A stretch of DNA of 64,000 bases from CAITSH01 sp025356665 (GTDB lineage Bacteria; Pseudomonadota; Gammaproteobacteria; Burkholderiales; SG8-39). Location of the stretch: NCBI GenBank assembly GCA_025356665.1, contig JANXRV010000019.1, positions 62,001-126,000 on the forward strand, in the 5' to 3' direction. Position 1 is the stretch's first letter. Each line of letters begins with the position of its first letter. Positions 52,446-61,062 of the stretch are shown here, piece after piece. Made by a program: the position numbers and the translations under genes. A model generated the notes under the pieces. It did not search any database. It worked only from the letters and a program-made list of their open reading frames with translations, and was not told the origin of the DNA.

Positions 52446-52562
52446 GGCAATGTCCCTCCCTGGGCTCTGTCCAGTCTGTTCACATTGCACGATTCGCACC
52501 ATGTCGCAAAACCGCACATATTCCTGACAGGTTCATTTACAACAGCAGGCCCTGAATTATAA

Positions 52563-52847
52563 GCTAGCGCACATGATCACACCCTTCCCGACATTGCCCT
52601 GGAAAAATCGCCTTCTGGTCCGGAGCCCGGCCGCTTCTATTTCTCGGACATCCTCGACGAAATACTGACAAAACCCAGCGACGGTCCGACGCCGCGCTTT
52701 GCGCTGCACAACATCCAGATCAGCCGGGGACGCATCGACATCGACGACAAACCCGCAGATGCGACATACGAGATCGCCGACATCAACCTGGGAATACCCT
52801 TCATATCCAGCATCCCCAGACAGACCGATATTTCTGGTTTGCGCTAG
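52563..52847 (+). pseudogene. Remnant of a DUF748 (AsmA-like) protein
   Basis: An open stretch without a start codon translates to a segment with FYFSDILDEILTKP, RFALHNIQISRGRIDIDD and YEIADINLGIPFISSIP. These are the hallmark phrases of DUF748 proteins, large AsmA-like envelope proteins of about 1000 residues. The fragment is bounded by stops (TAA at 52560, TAG at 52845) and keeps only about 95 codons. It lies between two divergently oriented Bug genes and is a decayed leftover of a larger gene. Confidence 0.7.
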
Positions 52848-53059
52848 TGTGCGCCGCTGTGCCAAACCACACCAACTAAGGCAGGTCTAACTGCGAGGGC
52901 ATTGACGCGGAAACAGCAACCCAGGGAGCGGCGCGCCTTGCGCTGTCGCCCTGTCATCTAGGCGGCAAGTTCCTCAGCGACCGGCACGACGCGCGGTATC
53001 ATTGCTGCAGGAGAAATCAAGCTCCTCCCAAGTACTGCCTGGAAAAGGGAAGTCAGAAA

Positions 53060-54010
53060 ATGAAACTACTGCTCGCCGTCGCCATGTTGGCCCTCTCAAC
53101 GCAAGTCTCCGCGGCCTTTCCTGAAAAGCCCATCAAGATCATCATCGGCTTTCCCGCCGGTGGCCCCCTAGACACGCATGCACGCGTGCTTGCGGATCAG
53201 CTCACCAAAATTCTCGGTCAGCCAGTGCTCATAGACTACAAACCGGGTGCAGGTGGCACCATAGGCGCGGATTTCGTTTCCAAATCCGCGCCCGATGGCT
53301 ACACCCTTTTGATGGCCAACACCGGCACCATGGTCATCAACCCCTTCCTCTACAAAAACAGCTATGAAACATTGCGCGACTTCACGCCCATTGCGCGCAC
53401 AGCACAACAGCCGCTGGCGCTGGTGGTGAGTCCTGCAGTTCCGGCCAAAACTCTGGGCGAGTTCATCGCCTATGCTAAAGCCAATCCGGGCAAGCTTAAT
53501 TACGGCTCGGCTGGAACGGGTGGCATTTCCCATCTGGTACCCGAGATGCTGCAGACGGCGACCGGCATGCAAATCGTGCACGTGCCGTACAAGGGAAGCG
53601 CACCGGCCTTCACCGACCTCTTGGCCGGACAGGTCCAATTCATCGCCGAGTCGATCCCGCAGGTCGCGCAGTATGTCAAGATTGGAAAGGTGCGCGCACT
53701 CGCCATGACCGGCAGCGAGCGTAACGCCGCAATACCCGATGTGCCTACCATGAAGGAAGCCGGCGTAAAGGACTTCGAGGTGGTAGGTTTTTACGGTGTC
53801 CTGGCGCCGCCAAAAATGCCGGCCGATGTGACAACAATCCTGACCCAGGCTTTCGAGAAAGCGCTCGCCTCGGAGGAAGTGCGAACGCGCATGATTTCAC
53901 AGGGGGCCGACCCGGCGTATTTAGACGCGGCCTCGTTCAGCGCCTATCTGAAGACCGAGTTGGGTCGCTGGGGTGCTGCAGTCAAAAAAGCCGGTGTAAA
54001 GCTGGATTAA
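53060..54010 (+). CDS. Bug-family tripartite tricarboxylate transporter substrate-binding protein
   Basis: The second intact Bug receptor (316 residues). A signal peptide ends near QVSAAF. FPEKPIKIIIGFPAGGPLD is followed by GADFVSKSAPDGYTLLMAN and IVHVPYKGSAPAFTDLLAG, and the C-terminus is the family's KTELGRWGAAVKKAGVKLD. AAGGGAAG precedes the ATG. No transporter membrane genes adjoin, typical of orphan Bug genes in betaproteobacteria. Its C-terminal 57 residues are the best local match for the tail of the mini-Bug at 47787. Confidence 0.94.
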   Translation: MKLLLAVAMLALSTQVSAAFPEKPIKIIIGFPAGGPLDTHARVLADQLTKILGQPVLIDYKPGAGGTIGADFVSKSAPDGYTLLMANTGTMVINPFLYKNSYETLRDFTPIARTAQQPLALVVSPAVPAKTLGEFIAYAKANPGKLNYGSAGTGGISHLVPEMLQTATGMQIVHVPYKGSAPAFTDLLAGQVQFIAESIPQVAQYVKIGKVRALAMTGSERNAAIPDVPTMKEAGVKDFEVVGFYGVLAPPKMPADVTTILTQAFEKALASEEVRTRMISQGADPAYLDAASFSAYLKTELGRWGAAVKKAGVKLD

Positions 54011-54050
54011 TGCGCGCATGACGCGCAACGGGTCGCCCTAGCCGGCTACC

Positions 54051-54084
54051 AAAATAAAAAACGGGGTAAAAAGCCCCGTTTTTT
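54051..54084. terminator. Bidirectional terminator after the Bug gene
   Basis: ACGGGG (54061-54066) pairs with CCCCGT (54074-54079), with A-runs before and a T-run after. It separates the Bug gene from the convergent NTF2-like gene. Confidence 0.85.
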
Positions 54085-54136
54085 ATTGCAGCGCCTGAAA
54101 AGCCCCGTCTGGCGTAATGGGTTTCCAGGCTGTTAT

Positions 54137-54748
54137 TCAGACAGGTAGTGCGGAATTTTTACCGTCGAGCCAGTCTTTCCCGCGCTTGTACAGCGCTTGA
54201 ACGATATCGCCTTTCAGGCCCGGCATGTCGGACTTAACCTTGAAGCCGAGTCGCGTCTGCAGGTAGGCAAGATTGCGATAACCGATAGGAAAGCTCTCGA
54301 GCAAGGCCTTATCGAGGGATACCTTATCCGACGGATGAACCGGCTTCATGTGATCCCGTTCGTAAATCGGCTGTCGCCGCACGATGCCCCACTGGCCCTC
54401 ACGCTTTTCAAAAAAATCGTAGAACCGTCCGGTGCACACCACCTCGATTTCCACCCCCTCCACCGGACCGCGCTGGGTGATCGTCATTTTGGTCTGCGCA
54501 ATGGCACGGTCGCCGGCGAGGTCAACGGTCACACCGCCCAGAAAATGCAGGATGATGTTTCCCGCCTCAAAACCCTTGATACTATGACCAATAAACTCTT
54601 CGGCGGGCCCCTGAAACCAGGTAGCGCTCATCCAGCCTTCTTTGTGCCAAACCGTGCGAAAGCGGTCCCAAAACCCGGCATCGCGCCACAACGCCCAATT
54701 GTTGACAACCTCGGCAATGGCGAGCCTTTCCTGCATCAGCAATTCCAA
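54137..54748 (-). CDS. NTF2-like (SnoaL-type) protein
   Basis: The product (203 residues from the TTG at 54748, with AGGAG seven bases upstream) has the cone-shaped NTF2/SnoaL pattern: an N-terminal helix pair (LAIAEVVNNWALWRDAGFWD), then FTV-like WFQGPAEEFIGHSIKGF and alternating strands ending in GRFYDFFEKREGQWGIVRRQ. Family members are isomerases, dehydratases or dioxygenase small subunits. The C-terminal 70 residues (YERDHMKPVHPSDK onward) extend past the usual domain. The function is not evident. Confidence 0.75.
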   Translation of the reverse strand: MELLMQERLAIAEVVNNWALWRDAGFWDRFRTVWHKEGWMSATWFQGPAEEFIGHSIKGFEAGNIILHFLGGVTVDLAGDRAIAQTKMTITQRGPVEGVEIEVVCTGRFYDFFEKREGQWGIVRRQPIYERDHMKPVHPSDKVSLDKALLESFPIGYRNLAYLQTRLGFKVKSDMPGLKGDIVQALYKRGKDWLDGKNSALPV

Positions 54749-54907
54749 TTTAAATCTCCTGTTAATCCGGTTAAGCACGCTGCGACGTAGCGGTCGCAAG
54801 GGGCATTATTCTACAAAATGGCAACACCGTAGCCGGCACATCATGTGCGTCCCGCATGTAAGCCCCGCCGGCGCCAGTCAGGCCTGACCGGCTCGCAGGG
54901 GCGGGCG

Positions 54908-55138
54908 TCAATCCCAGTCGCCGTCCTTTTTTGTGCGCACCATCCACCAGGCGAGCAACGAGAATGCCGCCATCACCATCCCGAGAAAAACCCAGAATCC
55001 GGCGAAGCCGCGCGCATCCGACACTTGTTGCGGATCAATCAAATCAGCCGTCAAAAACATGCCGTTGATGGCAACACAAAAGCAAACGAAGGCAAACACC
55101 GCCGCCGCGTACATGGTCATTTGGGCAGATAGTTTCAC
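54908..55138 (-). CDS. Small two-helix membrane protein of unknown function
   Basis: From the GTG at 55138 the frame gives 76 residues with two clear membrane helices (MTMYAAAVFAFVCFCVAINGM and FWVFLGMVMAAFSLLAWWMV, each near 20 residues) and a charged tail (RTKKDGDWD). GGGGGAC stands just upstream, somewhat close. An ATG at 55120 is the alternative start. The hydrophobic pattern and position 100 bases from ubiX on the same strand make it likely a real gene. I do not recognise the family. Confidence 0.6.
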   Translation of the reverse strand: MKLSAQMTMYAAAVFAFVCFCVAINGMFLTADLIDPQQVSDARGFAGFWVFLGMVMAAFSLLAWWMVRTKKDGDWD

Positions 55139-55240
55139 CGTCCCCCGCCATAAGTCGAATGTAAAGACACGACAACGCCAGCCCATAGCATTAGGTCGGA
55201 CAAAGTAGATCCCTGATTAAAGTGTGCAAGCTTTGTCAAC

Positions 55241-55849
55241 TCAGGCCTCGCGTTCCGTCGCAGCCAAGCCAGTCCAGCGTTTGGCCTTGTCGTTTTGAAA
55301 GCCGAAAAGATCAAGCACGCGCGCGACGGTGTGATTGACAATATCGTCCACTGTTTTCGGTCGGTTATAGAAGGCGGGCATTGGCGGCAGGACTATGGCG
55401 CCGATTTCAGTGACCGCTGTCAGGGTGCGCAGGTGCCCGAGGTGCAATGGCGTTTCGCGCACCATCAACACCAGCCGACGCCGTTCCTTGAGCACCACGT
55501 CTGCGGCACGTGTCAACAACCCTGAAGTTACGCCGGAGGCGATTTCTGACACGCTGCGAATGGCGCACGGGGCGACGACCATGCCATCGGTGATAAAGGA
55601 GCCGCTCGAGATCGCCGCGCCGATATTGTTCTGCGGGTACCAGACGTCGGCCAGCGCGCGCACATCCTTGATTTTTAGATCGGTTTCGGCCGTGATGGTT
55701 ACCTCGGCCGACTTGGACATGACCAAGTGCGTCTCAACGCCAATTTCCCGCAGGTTCTGCAGCAGGCGGATGCCATAAATCGCGCCGGAGGCGCCCGAAA
55801 TACCGACGATGATGCGGCGTGGTTTGGCTGGAGAATTTTTCATGGACAT
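55241..55849 (-). CDS. ubiX: Flavin prenyltransferase UbiX
   Basis: UbiX makes prenylated FMN, the cofactor of UbiD-type decarboxylases used in ubiquinone synthesis and aromatic acid metabolism. The FMN-binding GISGASGAIYGIRLLQ is at the N-terminus. The family motifs SSGSFITDGMVVAPCAIRS and LVLMVRETPLHLGHLRT are intact. The 202 residues are typical. It follows the ankyrin gene by 80 bases; no ubiD gene is in the window, although the operon upstream could handle aromatic-derived compounds (inference). Confidence 0.94.
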   Translation of the reverse strand: MSMKNSPAKPRRIIVGISGASGAIYGIRLLQNLREIGVETHLVMSKSAEVTITAETDLKIKDVRALADVWYPQNNIGAAISSGSFITDGMVVAPCAIRSVSEIASGVTSGLLTRAADVVLKERRRLVLMVRETPLHLGHLRTLTAVTEIGAIVLPPMPAFYNRPKTVDDIVNHTVARVLDLFGFQNDKAKRWTGLAATEREA

Positions 55850-55929
55850 AAGCTTAACAGGCTGTGGATCCGGCGTAATATATATGCGTCAGTCGCGTGC
55901 TTGCAAGGACACTCCGGACGGGGGTATGC

Positions 55930-56604
55930 CTAGCGACCACCCGCACTGATCAGGATCGCGGCTATTTCGCGAAACTCCCGTTGCAGTGCATGCTGCAAGG
56001 CGCTTAGGCCGGCATGGTCGCGGATGCTCAGATCCGCACCAGCCTTGACGAGAAAGCGAACAGTGTCTGCATGTCGCTTCCCCCCGTCGCCCATGACAAT
56101 GGTTTCGATTAGCGCGGTTCTGCCGGCGCGTGTAACCTGGTTTAGGTTCGCACCACCGCGCAACAATTCCAGAGTTACCGCGCCGTGCCCGTGCCGGGCC
56201 GCACGGATAAGTGCGCTGGCGTTGCCACCGTCACGGCTGTCCAGGTTGGCGCCACGCCGCAGGGCTAGTTTGACCAAATCAATATTGGCATTGGAAACTG
56301 CAATCAGGAATGCACTTTGTCCCGAACTGTCCTGACGATTGACGTCGGCGCCAGCTTCTATCAGAGCACGCGCAGCCTCCGTCTGATTGCGGTAGGCCGC
56401 TGCAATCAACGCCGTTGCTCCACTCGGTTCAGTTGCATCGGGTCGGACGCCTTGTTCCAGCAACCGCCGGATCAGGGGTATATCACCTTCTCCCGCGGCC
56501 TCGCGCAGCAGCACTTCTACTGCAAACGACTGCGTATTAGCCGGCAGGACGGTGCACCAAGCAAGGAGCGAAGAAAATAAAATTAAAAGAATCGTCCGTC
56601 GCAT
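55930..56604 (-). CDS. Secreted ankyrin-repeat protein
   Basis: The 224-residue product has a signal peptide (about 1-26, LLILFSSLLAWCTVLPANT) followed by about five ankyrin repeats, with typical turns such as GATALIAAAYRNQTEAARAL, EAGADVNRQD, RRGANLDSRD and KAGADLSIRDHAGLSAL. Ankyrin repeats are protein-binding scaffolds; a signal peptide places this one in the periplasm. It starts 15 bases after the hydantoinase B stop, so it is the last gene of the liv-hyu operon. Confidence 0.88.
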   Translation of the reverse strand: MRRTILLILFSSLLAWCTVLPANTQSFAVEVLLREAAGEGDIPLIRRLLEQGVRPDATEPSGATALIAAAYRNQTEAARALIEAGADVNRQDSSGQSAFLIAVSNANIDLVKLALRRGANLDSRDGGNASALIRAARHGHGAVTLELLRGGANLNQVTRAGRTALIETIVMGDGGKRHADTVRFLVKAGADLSIRDHAGLSALQHALQREFREIAAILISAGGR

Positions 56605-56618
56605 TCGTCTATGCCTTT

Positions 56619-58370
56619 TCAGGCGACCGCGCGCCGCCGTGCCGTCTGTGGCTCGTCGACCGAACCATCGGCCGCGATACTCACACCAAAGAACTGCTGC
56701 GCCTGTTGCAGCGTGTAATAGCCGCGACTGACGTCATTGGCCACCGCCTGTGGATCACGCGCGAACGGCCGCCCGAATCCGCCGCCACCCGGTGTGGACA
56801 CCTCAATCCGGTCGCCAGCACTAATGCTGATGTCCTGGTCCTTGGATGTATGCGGCGGGTGATAGATTTTGCCTCCCTGCAACACCGCCACCGTATTCAG
56901 ACCTCCGTCGCCGCCGCCCTGCGCGCCCAACGGGCCGGAGCGGCCGTGGTCCATCACCATGGAGGCGCGTGCCTCGCCGCGACGCAGCTTGATCTTGTAA
57001 TTCACGCCAAAGCCACCGCGATGCTCCCCCGCCCCGCCCGAGCCCTCGTGCAGTGAAAACTCCTCGAACAACACCGGGTAATACTGCTCCATCACCTCAA
57101 TGGGCGTGGTCTTGGAAATACCTATGGTCGAACAGCCGTTGGAAATGCCATCGCCCAACGGTGATCCGCCATAACCGCCGCCGGAAATTACGTACATGAC
57201 GTACGAACGCCGGCGCTTGGGGTCATAACCACCTATAGACAGGTTGCCCGATGTTCCGGCCGGCGCCGCGAACATGCGTTCTGGCATGGCCTTGACCAGC
57301 GCCGAAAATACCGCCTCGGCGATGCGCTGGCTGACCTCTGCGGCGCAGCCCGATACCGGGCGCGGGTAACGCGCGTACAAAAACGTGTCCTCCGGATCGA
57401 CGATATCCAGGGGCTCGAAGGTGCCGGCGTTGATGGGCACGTCCGGAAAAACATGCTTGATCGCAAGATAAATCGAACTTTTTGTTGTGGCGATGACACT
57501 GTTCATCGGCCCACGGCAAGGCGGCGAGGAACCACTCATGTCGAAATGCAGCCCGTTGCCTTTTTTTGTGACGATCATGACAATCTTCAGCGGCGCGTCA
57601 ACGACGCCATCCGAATCGACAAAGGCCTCCCCCCGATAGCTACCATCCGGGATGGTGGCGATACACGCACGCATTTGCTGCGAGGCCCGCCCCTTGAGTT
57701 CCGCGATCGCATCATCCACCACATCAGCGCCGTATCGGTCGAGCATTTCAGCCAGGCGCTTTTCGCCTATGGCAAGCGCCGCGGCCTGAGCCTTGATGTC
57801 GCCGATGCGCTGGTCGGCGACACGAATGTTCGACTGTATGATCGCAAGAATTTCCTGGTCAAGTTGGCCCTGCTTGAACAGCTTGACGGGCGGCAGGCGC
57901 AGGCCTTCTTGCTCGACCTCGGTGGCGTTGGCGGAAAACCCGCCCGGTACCATGCCGCCGGTGTCGGGCCAGTGGCCGGTGTTGGACAACCAGGCGAACA
58001 GCTTGCCTTGGTAAAAAAACGGTTTGACGAATTTCACGTCCATGAGGTGGGTGCCGCCAAGGTAAGGATCGTTGAGGATAAAAATATCCCCCTCGTGCAG
58101 CGGCGTGCCGCGCGCCTTGACCACGTCGATCACCGCCTGGGTGGAAAACTGCATGGTGCCAACAAATACCGGCAGGCCAAGTTCCCCCTGGGCGATCAGT
58201 TCACCGTTGTCGCGATGATAAATGCCGTCCGATCGGTCCATCGCCTCAGAGATAACCGGACTGAACGCGGCACGACAGAAAGCCAGATCCATTTCGTTGC
58301 AGACCTGCTGCAACCCGTTTTGAATGACGACGAGCGTGATTGGATCTATGACGGATCTGGCCATGCTCAT
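56619..58370 (-). CDS. Hydantoinase B/oxoprolinase family protein
   Basis: This is the B subunit of the ATP-dependent ring-opening or carboxylating enzymes (N-methylhydantoinase, 5-oxoprolinase, acetophenone or acetone carboxylase). It works with the A subunit encoded just upstream. The product (583 residues from the ATG at 58370) begins RSVIDPITLVVIQNGLQQVC and contains GDIFILNDPYLGGTHLMDVK, HWPDTGGMVPGGFSA and a Gly-rich end (VSTPGGGGFGRPFARDP). The start overlaps the previous stop as ATGA. A frame reaching 58466 is only readthrough of the upstream gene. Specificity cannot be read from sequence. Confidence 0.92.
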   Translation of the reverse strand: MSMARSVIDPITLVVIQNGLQQVCNEMDLAFCRAAFSPVISEAMDRSDGIYHRDNGELIAQGELGLPVFVGTMQFSTQAVIDVVKARGTPLHEGDIFILNDPYLGGTHLMDVKFVKPFFYQGKLFAWLSNTGHWPDTGGMVPGGFSANATEVEQEGLRLPPVKLFKQGQLDQEILAIIQSNIRVADQRIGDIKAQAAALAIGEKRLAEMLDRYGADVVDDAIAELKGRASQQMRACIATIPDGSYRGEAFVDSDGVVDAPLKIVMIVTKKGNGLHFDMSGSSPPCRGPMNSVIATTKSSIYLAIKHVFPDVPINAGTFEPLDIVDPEDTFLYARYPRPVSGCAAEVSQRIAEAVFSALVKAMPERMFAAPAGTSGNLSIGGYDPKRRRSYVMYVISGGGYGGSPLGDGISNGCSTIGISKTTPIEVMEQYYPVLFEEFSLHEGSGGAGEHRGGFGVNYKIKLRRGEARASMVMDHGRSGPLGAQGGGDGGLNTVAVLQGGKIYHPPHTSKDQDISISAGDRIEVSTPGGGGFGRPFARDPQAVANDVSRGYYTLQQAQQFFGVSIAADGSVDEPQTARRRAVA

Positions 58371-59011
58371 GCTCCGTAAGCATCGTAACAACGGAAAAAC
58401 CAGTCGCTGCCGGCGGTGAGTCCGATCATGCGTTGCGACCAGGGTGTACCGACAGCCTCCTGCCATGGCGCGCTTCGCGTCACGTCGGCCTGCGATAACT
58501 CGTAGAGCGCAATATGGCGGGGCTTTCCTGCTGGGGAAAAAAACCGCCGTGCGCGCAGCACGCCAGGCACTTTTGCCAACATAGGGACATGCTCTTCGTC
58601 ATACCATTTATTGAACTCAAGCTCGTGCTCAGCCGGACTATCGCCAATCGCAACCATAAGCGCCCTGGCCTCCGGTGCCGGCAATGCGTCTCCGGGCAGC
58701 GTCTGGCTTGCCGCCCAGCGTCGAGACAGCACCGCTTTGGCAAGGCAACGCTTGCTCCAGGGCGTGAAATGTTCGCCGACATGCGCAAGATATTCGGGGG
58801 CTGTCAGCACATCAGTGCCGTTCAGCTCGTAGGTCGCCAGATACTTGCCGCTGCCAGGCTTGGCCCTGGGATAAACCCAACGTCGTGCCGAGATGAATCC
58901 CGGTATGGCCAGACGCTCCACGATGTGTTCAGTGTCATACCAGGCGTTGAATTCCTCCTCCATCTCCTGGGTGGGCTCGGTCATGGTCAGCAATAGTCCC
59001 AGTTGCTTCAT
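58367..59011 (-). CDS. Tandem ferredoxin-like (dimeric alpha/beta-barrel) domain protein
   Basis: The 214-residue product is an internal duplication. Each half has the same core, EFNAWYDTEHIVERLAIPGF (about 20-39) and EFNKWYDEEHVPMLAKVPGV (about 131-150), followed by a strand with Arg-Arg (ARRW, ARRF), then a YEL strand (TYELNG, LYELSQ) and a WS segment (TPWSKR, TPWSQR). This is the EthD/DABB pattern; two fused copies would form an intramolecular barrel. Such proteins often degrade or isomerise small ring compounds. It overlaps hyuA and hyuB genes by ATGA on both sides, implying a joint function. Confidence 0.8.
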   Translation of the reverse strand: MKQLGLLLTMTEPTQEMEEEFNAWYDTEHIVERLAIPGFISARRWVYPRAKPGSGKYLATYELNGTDVLTAPEYLAHVGEHFTPWSKRCLAKAVLSRRWAASQTLPGDALPAPEARALMVAIGDSPAEHELEFNKWYDEEHVPMLAKVPGVLRARRFFSPAGKPRHIALYELSQADVTRSAPWQEAVGTPWSQRMIGLTAGSDWFFRCYDAYGA

Positions 59012-61047
59012 AGCGTCACTTTCAAAATCAGGTTACCGAGTTTGTCCACGGTGACGGCATTGCCAGGTTCGACCACGGTCGTGCTGTCAAGTTGCTCAAC
59101 GATTGCCGGTCCGTTGAAGTTTGCCTCCAGCGGAAGGTATTCGCGCCGGTACACCGGCGTGTCGACCCAACCGCATTGTTCGAACCACACTTGGCGACGC
59201 TCCACTTCAGCATCTTTTACCGTGTTGCGCGGCTCGCCTTTGGCCAGGTCGAGCAACGACACCGGACGTCGCTTGCCGATGACCGCGGTGTGCAGGTTGA
59301 CCAGCACAGGCCGAATCTCTTTGAGTTCGACGCCAAAACGCGTCCAGTAAGCGGCCTCGAACAACTTGTGCAATTGCTCGCGAGTGATGCCTAGTTCCGG
59401 CAGGGCAACCGAGAGAATATGACTCTGGCCCTGGAACTGCATGTCGGCCCGATGCAGCGTTTCGAAGCCCTCCACCTGCACGCGCTCCCGCGCTACGGTG
59501 GCCTTACCCTCGGCGATCTGCCCTTCTAGAATAGCCCCTATTGTTTCGGACTCCACTTCGCCCAGCGGTTTGTTTATGGTGCGGACAAAATCATGGCGCA
59601 CACTGGCGGCAACGCAGCCCAGGGCATTGGTCAGGCCTGGACGCGCCGGAATCAGCACGCGAGGGATCGATAATTCCCGCGCCAATGCGGCCGCGTGCAA
59701 GGGACCTGCGCCGCCAAAAGCGAACAGCGCGAAATCGCGCGGGTCGTGCCCGCGTGCCAGGCTGACCATGCGTATGGCCCCCGCCATACGATCGTTGGCG
59801 ATGCGCAGGATGGCGGCGGCGGCCTTGTCCGGCTCCAAACCCAGCGGCTTGCCGACGTAGAGTTCAATCTGCCGCCTGACATAATCAATCGACACCGGAC
59901 TTGCCACCGCCAGCAGTTTTCCCGGATTGAGCCGCCCCAGCACCAGGTTGGCATCGGTGATGGTCGGGCGCTCGCCACCACGCGCATAGCAAATCGGCCC
60001 CGGTGTCGCGCCTGCGCTCTCGGGCCCGACGCGCAGCATGCCCGCCGCGTCGACATGCGCGAGCGACCCGCCGCCCGCGCCTATGGTGTGCACATCGACC
60101 ATGGGAACATGGATGGGCATGGCGTATTCGAGCTCAAGCTCGGTGGAAACCTGCGGCATGCCGCCCTGGATCAGCGCCACATCGCTGGAGGTTCCGCCCA
60201 TGTCATAGGTGACAACGTTGGGAAAACCGGCCTGGCTCGCGGTGTACGCGGCGGCAATCACCCCGGATGCGGGTCCGGACATCACGGTATTAACGGCGAC
60301 CTCCGCGACGATGCTCGACGCGACCGTGCCGCCATTACCCTGCATCACCAGCAACTCGCTGCCGAAGCCCTTGGATGCGAGCTCGTTCTGAAGCCGCTCG
60401 ATGTAACGCGACAAGACAGGCTGGATCGCCGCGTTGACCGTTGCCGTTACGCCCCGCTCGTATTCGCGATACTCGGAAATGATGGCGTGGCCTGCCGTGA
60501 CGTAGCGATTGGGCCACAGGCTGCGCACGATTTCAGCAGCGCGTTTTTCGTGCGCTGAATTGATGTAGCTGTGCAGAAAATGGATGACTACTGATTCGGC
60601 GCCCAGGGCGATAAGCTTTTTCGCCGCCTCGGCCACTTCTGCTTCCTCTAGCGCGGTCACCACCTCACCGTCGCAATCCATGCGCTCGGTGACCTCCAGT
60701 CGCAACTCCCGCGGGATCAGCGGAACAAAGCGACCCGTCAGTCCGTAGGGAGTTGGCCGTGTTCGCCGCCCCAGTTCCAGCACATCGCGAAAGCCGCGCG
60801 TGGTGATAAGACCGACCTTGGCGATTTTTCGTTCAAGCATAGCGTTGGTCGTCGTCGTGGTGCCGTGTACGATGGCCGATAAATCTTCGAGCTTGCCCCC
60901 GGCCTGGTCCAACGCCGCCATCACGCCGAAAGCCTGGTTTTCCACCGTGGTCGGCACTTTGGCGAGGCGCACTTCACCTGTGACCTCGTCGATCAAAATG
61001 AGGTCGGTAAAAGTGCCGCCCACGTCTATGCCTGCTATTTTTGCCAT
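59008..61047 (-). CDS. Hydantoinase A/oxoprolinase family protein
   Basis: The ATP-binding A subunit of the hydantoinase/oxoprolinase family, partner of the B subunit two genes downstream. The 679-residue product starts with the actin-like ATPase motif GIDVGGTFTD (5-14), then HGTTTTTNAMLERK, and in the centre VVTYDMGGTSSDVALIQGG and GAGGGSLAHVD. The metal-type loop FGGAGPLHAAALAREL is intact. The C-terminal domain ends RPVLVNLHTAVIGK and later EYLPLEANFNGPAIVEQ. It lies 15 bases after livF and overlaps the duplicated DABB gene by 4 bases. Confidence 0.93.
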   Translation of the reverse strand: MAKIAGIDVGGTFTDLILIDEVTGEVRLAKVPTTVENQAFGVMAALDQAGGKLEDLSAIVHGTTTTTNAMLERKIAKVGLITTRGFRDVLELGRRTRPTPYGLTGRFVPLIPRELRLEVTERMDCDGEVVTALEEAEVAEAAKKLIALGAESVVIHFLHSYINSAHEKRAAEIVRSLWPNRYVTAGHAIISEYREYERGVTATVNAAIQPVLSRYIERLQNELASKGFGSELLVMQGNGGTVASSIVAEVAVNTVMSGPASGVIAAAYTASQAGFPNVVTYDMGGTSSDVALIQGGMPQVSTELELEYAMPIHVPMVDVHTIGAGGGSLAHVDAAGMLRVGPESAGATPGPICYARGGERPTITDANLVLGRLNPGKLLAVASPVSIDYVRRQIELYVGKPLGLEPDKAAAAILRIANDRMAGAIRMVSLARGHDPRDFALFAFGGAGPLHAAALARELSIPRVLIPARPGLTNALGCVAASVRHDFVRTINKPLGEVESETIGAILEGQIAEGKATVARERVQVEGFETLHRADMQFQGQSHILSVALPELGITREQLHKLFEAAYWTRFGVELKEIRPVLVNLHTAVIGKRRPVSLLDLAKGEPRNTVKDAEVERRQVWFEQCGWVDTPVYRREYLPLEANFNGPAIVEQLDSTTVVEPGNAVTVDKLGNLILKVTL

Positions 61048-61062
61048 GATTTATTGACGCTT

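Noticed and set aside
52557..52865. 102-codon minus-strand frame opposite the DUF748 fragment
   Set aside because: The plus-strand translation carries clear DUF748 landmarks; the minus frame is its shadow.
57453..58379. A 308-codon plus-strand frame opposite hydantoinase B
   Set aside because: Antisense shadow; the minus-strand gene is conserved and coupled to its neighbours.
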